Assembly: GCA_964463695.1 (NCBI GenBank)
Contig: CAYXCZ010000011.1
Span: 1-64,000 of the forward strand
Reading direction: 5' to 3'
DNA from: JALNZU01 sp964463695
GTDB lineage: Bacteria > Bacteroidota > Bacteroidia > Bacteroidales > F082
Length of the DNA stretch: 64,000 nt
The notes under the pieces were generated by a model. It was not told the origin of the DNA and ran no database searches. It was given only the letters and a program-made list of their open reading frames with translations. This document shows, in pieces, positions 60,036-64,000 of the stretch (its first letter is position 1; each line of letters starts with the position of its first letter). The translations under genes were made by a program, and so were the position numbers.

Positions 60036-61442
60036 ATGTCGGAGTTAAGCGAAAACAGACAGGTTTTTACATTGAAAGAAGTTTCAGAGAGCATCAAACG
60101 CACTCTTGCAGCTCGTTATAAAACTTCTTTCTGGATAAAAGCGGAGATGAATAAACTCAATTACTATAAGCATTCACGGCATTGTTATCCTGATTTGGTT
60201 CAGAAAGAAGCTGGTATAGTTGTGGCTCAGATGCGTGCTACTTTATGGGCCAACGATTATCAGCGTGTGAATGAGCAGTTTATAAAGGTTACCGGCGAAA
60301 AGCTTACCGATGGCATCACGATTCTTTTCAAAGGCAATATCAACTATGATGCAAATTATGGTTTGACACTTCAAATTATTGATATTGACCCCGTTTTTGC
60401 ATTGGGAGAGCTTGAACGTGAAAAAATGGAAACCATCCAACGCCTTAAGACAGAGGGTATTTTTGAGCTCAACAAGCGCTTATCTTTGCCTTTGCTTGCA
60501 AAACGGCTGGCAATTATTTCAGTTTCTACAAGCAAAGGGTATGCTGATTTTCTTCAGTTGACGCAGTCGCGGATGACAAATTTCAGAATGGAGCATATAC
60601 TTTTTCCTTCAATACTACAAGGTGATAAGGCTGCAGGACAGATTGTTAAACAACTTGAACGCATAAGAAAAGTGGCTCATCATTTCGATCTCGTCGCCAT
60701 TATCCGTGGAGGAGGCGGGGAGGTCGGACTTGCTGCCTACAACGACTACACTTTAGCTAAGACAATTGCACAGTTTCCTTTACCTGTCATTACAGGCATT
60801 GGTCATGCTACCAATCTTACTGTGGCTGAAATGACAGCACACACTTTTGCTATAACTCCCAGTGAGTTGGCCGACATGCTTTTGATAAAGTTCGAGCAAT
60901 TCATTCATAATTTGAATATTTCCAAAGTAGCAATGCGTAATGGGTTGAAACAAATTGTTAATACAAAACAATTGCTTAAGTACCAGATATACAGTATACA
61001 ATCGAATAGTAATAAACAAATTTTCGCTACCAGAAATGAGTTAACTCACTTACAGGCTGACTTTCGTTTTTCGGGTCAGAAGCATTTAAATGGTGCGTCA
61101 AATGCAGTGGAAGCAATTGTTCACCGATACAAAAGCAACAGCCAGCAACTACTCGGTTTAAACATAGAAAAACTTGGAAGATTAAAAGAGAAAATCCAAA
61201 ATCTACCTTTTCAGTTTGTAGGAAATAAATGGTTGGAAATGAAGGGTGTAGAGAATATTGTGAAATTACTTAGCCCTGAAAACGTCTTAAAGCGAGGGTA
61301 TAGCATTAGTTTTATAAACGAAGGATTGCTCCTTGATACGCATCAGTTGAAAGAAGGCGATGAAGTGAAAACACTTCTAGGAAACGGAAGTTTTACAGCA
61401 AAAGTTACAAAGGTAAACAACACAAAAAGTCACGAAATATGA
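60036..61442 (+). CDS. xseA: Exodeoxyribonuclease VII large subunit
   Basis: XseA degrades single-stranded DNA with XseB. The N-terminal OB fold is at about residues 8-110 (VFTLKEVSESIKRTLAARYKTSFWIKAEMNKL, GITILFKGNINYDANYGLTLQIIDIDP). The catalytic domain has LPLLAKRLAIISVSTSKGYADFLQ, LVAIIRGGGGEVGLAAYNDYTLAKTIAQFPLPVITGIGHATNLTVAEM, with coiled-coil segments afterwards and a C-terminal NVLKRGYSI motif. The ATG at 60036 gives a normal N-terminus; the ATG at 59979 would overlap the predicted promoter. Its stop overlaps the xseB start (ATGA). Confidence 0.93.
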   Translation: MSELSENRQVFTLKEVSESIKRTLAARYKTSFWIKAEMNKLNYYKHSRHCYPDLVQKEAGIVVAQMRATLWANDYQRVNEQFIKVTGEKLTDGITILFKGNINYDANYGLTLQIIDIDPVFALGELEREKMETIQRLKTEGIFELNKRLSLPLLAKRLAIISVSTSKGYADFLQLTQSRMTNFRMEHILFPSILQGDKAAGQIVKQLERIRKVAHHFDLVAIIRGGGGEVGLAAYNDYTLAKTIAQFPLPVITGIGHATNLTVAEMTAHTFAITPSELADMLLIKFEQFIHNLNISKVAMRNGLKQIVNTKQLLKYQIYSIQSNSNKQIFATRNELTHLQADFRFSGQKHLNGASNAVEAIVHRYKSNSQQLLGLNIEKLGRLKEKIQNLPFQFVGNKWLEMKGVENIVKLLSPENVLKRGYSISFINEGLLLDTHQLKEGDEVKTLLGNGSFTAKVTKVNNTKSHEI

Positions 61443-61651
61443 AAGAGAAGATGAGTTACACATCAGCTTTTGAGGAGTTACAACAAATAGTTGCTGAGAT
61501 GGAGAAAGGTGAGATCACCGTAGATCAGCTTTCTGAAAAGGTTCAAAGAGCGGCAGTACTTATACACATTTGTAAGGAGAAGCTAACATCAACTGAACTT
61601 GATGTAAAAAAAGTTCTGCTTGAGCTTGATTCTGATGTTGTGAATGAATGA
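61439..61651 (+). CDS. xseB: Exodeoxyribonuclease VII small subunit
   Basis: XseB is the short helical partner of XseA. The core SYTSAFEELQQIVAEMEKGEITVDQLSEKVQRAAVLIHICKEKL matches the family (normally FEEALAELEEIVxxLExGxLxLEESLxxYExGxxLxxxCxxxL). At 70 residues it has typical length. The four-base ATGA overlap with xseA ensures coupled translation of the two subunits. Confidence 0.93.
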   Translation: MKEKMSYTSAFEELQQIVAEMEKGEITVDQLSEKVQRAAVLIHICKEKLTSTELDVKKVLLELDSDVVNE

Positions 61652-61703
61652 AATGTGATGTAAGAAAAAGAGAAATATGTTTAGATCGTTGATTCAGATC
61701 ATG

Positions 61704-62495
61704 TTATATTTCTATTTCCAGACCATCCCAGGCTAAGTTTATGTGTTTGGGTAATTCTTTTTCAATTACTGAATGCAATCCCATCAAGTGACTGATATGT
61801 GTGAGATAGGTTTGAGGAATTTTCAACTGTTGAGCAACATCAATTGCCTGATCGAGATTGAAATGTGATGGGTGTGGCTTTTTTCGCAATGCATCAATAA
61901 TTAAAACCTGAGTTTCTCTAAGGATCTCCATGCTTTCTTTTGGAATAAAATTCACATCTGTCAGATATGAAAAATCGCCAATCCTGAACCCGAACACACT
62001 TAAGTTCATGTGTTTGAGCTCGACAGGCTGAATTGTTAAATCTCCTATTTGAATTTGGTCAGTTGATAAATTGCGAAGATCAAATTCGGGAACGCCAGGA
62101 TAAGGGTTTTCGTTAAAGGCGTAACTGAACTCCTGTTTTATTTCCAGCTGATCCGATGGACGGGCATAAACCACGACTGCTTTTCCTGTCAGATAATTAA
62201 ACGAACGCACATCATCAAGTCCGGCAATATGATCCTTGTGTGTATGAGTTATCAGAATTGCATCCAGTTTTTTTACGCCAGCACGCAGCATTTGTTGCCG
62301 GAAATCAGGACCTGCATCAATAACGACTGTTGTGGTTGCAGTTTCAATAAGAACTGATGATCGTAAACGTTTATCAAAAGTGTCGGTTGAAGCACAAACA
62401 TCACAAGAACAAGCTATTACAGGCACTCCCTGAGATGTCCCACTTCCTAAAACAGTAATTTTCACTATCTGGTATTTGTGTGCAAAATAAGGCAT
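61704..62495 (-). CDS. PhnP-like metallo-beta-lactamase-fold hydrolase
   Basis: This MBL-fold phosphodiesterase has an N-terminal VLGSGTSQGVPVIACSCDVC, where Cys29, Cys31 and Cys34 form the CxCxxC structural zinc site seen in PhnP. The main metal site is HTHKDH at residues 84-89, with further ligands expected in VELKHMN and LTDVNF. The length of 263 fits. PhnP cleaves cyclic ribose phosphates in phosphonate use, but no phn genes are nearby, so the substrate here is open. The gene is convergent with xseB, 52 bases apart. Confidence 0.9.
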   Translation of the reverse strand: MPYFAHKYQIVKITVLGSGTSQGVPVIACSCDVCASTDTFDKRLRSSVLIETATTTVVIDAGPDFRQQMLRAGVKKLDAILITHTHKDHIAGLDDVRSFNYLTGKAVVVYARPSDQLEIKQEFSYAFNENPYPGVPEFDLRNLSTDQIQIGDLTIQPVELKHMNLSVFGFRIGDFSYLTDVNFIPKESMEILRETQVLIIDALRKKPHPSHFNLDQAIDVAQQLKIPQTYLTHISHLMGLHSVIEKELPKHINLAWDGLEIEI

Positions 62496-62649
62496 AAAAC
62501 TTCAATTGTTGCAAAATCGGATCAAATTGAATGATACGGCTAAACTTAACAGTAAAAAAAATACTTTTTTAAATGTATAAAAAAGGGCTCCCTTCATTAA
62601 AACCTTTAATTTTACAACCTCTAAAGTGAATTGTTTAAAACTCGAAAAA

Positions 62650-63189
62650 ATGGCTTTGCCTTATTTCTTTCATCGAAGTATTTGTCAGTTAACTGCAGAT
62701 AGACAGTCGTTCAAATTAATGTCGTTCAGTTCAATACAATCGCTACTCCTGCTCGTTAGTTCGAACGAGAAAGATACTCTGGAACGATATGAATGGGTTG
62801 CTGAAAAGTATCCGCATCTTAAGAAGCTCATTTTTATACAGTTTACACAAGAGAAAAAACTGGATCACCGTGTAGTTAATGGCATTTTAAAGATTAACAA
62901 AAGAAGTTTTAGTTTTTTTGGGAAGCCCAGCACAGACTTAAAAAATGTAGTCAGAAGCGAGCGATTTGATTTGCTGATCAATGCTGATGAACGAAACTTG
63001 TTGCAAATGCATGTAATTGCAGCTGCAGCAACTTCCAGTATGAAAATTGGATCACCGTTAGGAGATTGCAAGCAATTATACCCCATTTCCCTGTATTCGC
63101 AAACTGCAACTACTTTTGAAGAATACGTCACAAATTGCCACGATTACCTAAATGCTTTATCTGGTGATTCTGAAACAAAGAAAGGTTAA
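62650..63189 (+). CDS. DUF6913-family protein of unknown function
   Basis: This 179-residue soluble protein lacks a signal peptide. It resembles DUF6913, a family I know from Bacteroidota next to dapA: LLLVSSNEKDTLERYEWVAEKYPHLKKLIFIQFTQEKK, NKRSFSFFGKPSTDLKNVVRSERFDLLINADERNLLQMHVIAAAATSSMKIG and a TFEEYVTNCHDYL tail. The internal pattern looks like an alpha/beta fold. The ATG at 62650 was chosen over the in-frame GTG at 62626. A near-consensus box TAATTTTA lies at 62607-62614. dapA starts about 48 bases after its stop (or 12 if the earlier ATG is used). Confidence 0.72.
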   Translation: MALPYFFHRSICQLTADRQSFKLMSFSSIQSLLLLVSSNEKDTLERYEWVAEKYPHLKKLIFIQFTQEKKLDHRVVNGILKINKRSFSFFGKPSTDLKNVVRSERFDLLINADERNLLQMHVIAAAATSSMKIGSPLGDCKQLYPISLYSQTATTFEEYVTNCHDYLNALSGDSETKKG

Positions 63190-63237
63190 TAACCTGCTTT
63201 AATGAATGAATTGAGAATAAAAAAGCTTTCTGAATAT

Positions 63238-64000
63238 ATGACAACAACTTCGTTTTTTGGCACTGGTGTCGCATTGGTTACTCCTTTTAAAAAAGATCAT
63301 TCAATTGATTTTGAAGCTCTTGAGCAAATAGTAAATCATGTCATTGAAAATGGCGTTGATTACCTTGTTGCACTGGGAACCACGAGCGAAGCTCCAGTTA
63401 TGAATGAGAATGAAAAATCTGAGGTTCTGAATACAATTATCAAGGCAAATAGCGGGCGTGTCCCGACTGTTTTGGGTATCGGAGGAAACAACACAGATTC
63501 CATTGTAAAGCAAATCGAGCAAACCTCTTTCAACAATATTTCAGGGATTCTTTCAGTTACACCTTATTACAACAAGCCCGGCCAAAGTGGTTTATTTGCT
63601 CATTATGACCTGATTGCAAAAGCAAGTCCTGTTCCGGTGATTCTTTATAATGTGCCGGGGCGCACGGGTGTTAATATGAAACCGACAACAACATTGGAAC
63701 TTGCTAACGCCCATTCGAATATTGTTGCTGTAAAAGAAGCCTCAGGAGATGTGTTGCAGATAATGGAAATCATAGCTCAGAAACCCTCGCATTTTGAAGT
63801 TATTTCGGGTGATGACGCTCTCACGCTTCCCTTGATTGCCTTAGGGGCAAAGGGTGTAATTTCGGTTGCAGCCAATGCTTTTACAAAAGCTTTTACATCA
63901 ATGGTTCATGCTCAGCTGTCGAATGATAACGAGCAAGCAAAGGCATTACATTACAAGATGCTCAAGCTGATTGATTTACTGTTTGTTGAAGGTAATCCTG
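63238..64000 (+). CDS. dapA: 4-hydroxy-tetrahydrodipicolinate synthase (partial, cut by window end)
   Basis: DapA condenses pyruvate and aspartate semialdehyde in lysine/diaminopimelate synthesis. The frame is open to the window end (about 254 codons seen of an expected 290-300). Motifs are FFGTGVALVTPF, LGTTSEAPVM (the usual LGTTGE has Ser for Gly here), the catalytic Tyr in SVTPYYNKPGQSGLFAHY, LYNVPGRTGVNM, the Schiff-base Lys in VAVKEASGD, and SGDDALTLPLIALGAKGVISVAAN. The ATG at 63238 gives the normal start; an in-frame ATG at 63202 adds 12 residues. It is likely cotranscribed with the DUF6913 gene. Confidence 0.93.
   Translation, partial: MTTTSFFGTGVALVTPFKKDHSIDFEALEQIVNHVIENGVDYLVALGTTSEAPVMNENEKSEVLNTIIKANSGRVPTVLGIGGNNTDSIVKQIEQTSFNNISGILSVTPYYNKPGQSGLFAHYDLIAKASPVPVILYNVPGRTGVNMKPTTTLELANAHSNIVAVKEASGDVLQIMEIIAQKPSHFEVISGDDALTLPLIALGAKGVISVAANAFTKAFTSMVHAQLSNDNEQAKALHYKMLKLIDLLFVEGNP

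Noticed and set aside
1..64000. tRNA, rRNA, CRISPR, transposase, integrase or prophage features
   Set aside because: I looked for conserved tRNA arms, regular repeat-spacer arrays, transposase motifs and long inverted repeats and saw none; only the short 8-bp tandem array and isolated palindromes were found. A dedicated RNA-gene or Rfam scan was not possible.

Overview
The window is a stretch of core chromosome from a member of the Bacteroidota, probably an anaerobic or facultative Bacteroidales-like lineage. The evidence is the PorD subunit of the type IX secretion system (T9SS), several secreted proteins with T9SS-type C-terminal sorting domains, the bamD-rpoZ-coaBC-porD-recN gene order, a polymerase III alpha subunit fused to a proofreading exonuclease, and many Bacteroidota-type promoters (TTG, 17-21 bases, TAnnTTTG) with almost no Shine-Dalgarno sequences. 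I see no phage, insertion sequence, CRISPR array, tRNA or rRNA.

Layout. 1-6.3 kb: an 8-bp tandem repeat, a FadL-type outer-membrane channel, and dnaE on the opposite strand. 6.3-8 kb: three small genes (methyltransferase, DUF1801, DUF1905/YdeI). 8-18.6 kb: secreted proteins, namely an M6 metalloprotease, a beta-helix repeat protein and a CotH-kinase protein (all T9SS cargo), plus a secreted HEFGH metallopeptidase. 18.9-25 kb: fabI, then the recN/porD/coaBC/rpoZ/bamD operon. 25-32.5 kb: an alpha-oxoamine synthase, an unknown membrane protein, citrate synthase and NADP-isocitrate dehydrogenase, a PspC/LiaF-like envelope-stress pair, and a zinc-ribbon protein.

32.7-36.9 kb is the most striking region. 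A four-gene Phe/Tyr operon (prephenate dehydratase, aminotransferase, DAHP synthase-chorismate mutase, prephenate dehydrogenase) is preceded by a 24-codon leader peptide with eight consecutive Phe/Tyr codons. Next come an antiterminator segment and an intrinsic terminator that are mutually exclusive. This is a complete, sequence-readable transcription attenuator that would sense both end products. Next is iorAB (indolepyruvate:ferredoxin oxidoreductase, here without the ferredoxin module) with its own near-perfect promoter.

39-64 kb: an M23 peptidase lipoprotein, GAPDH, a 1373-residue PPDK-like phosphotransferase that lacks the PEP/pyruvate barrel and carries an unrecognised 870-residue N-terminus, lepA, gtrA, an M28 peptidase, a DUF1648 protein, a guaA/LysM/MORN-lipoprotein operon, an AbgT transporter, a soluble hybrid histidine kinase, xseAB, a PhnP-like MBL hydrolase, a DUF6913 protein, and the start of dapA cut by the window end.

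In several places the promoter -7 box lies inside an over-extended reading frame, and this was used to pick the downstream ATG as the true start. All functional calls come from motif recognition by eye; no database search was run.
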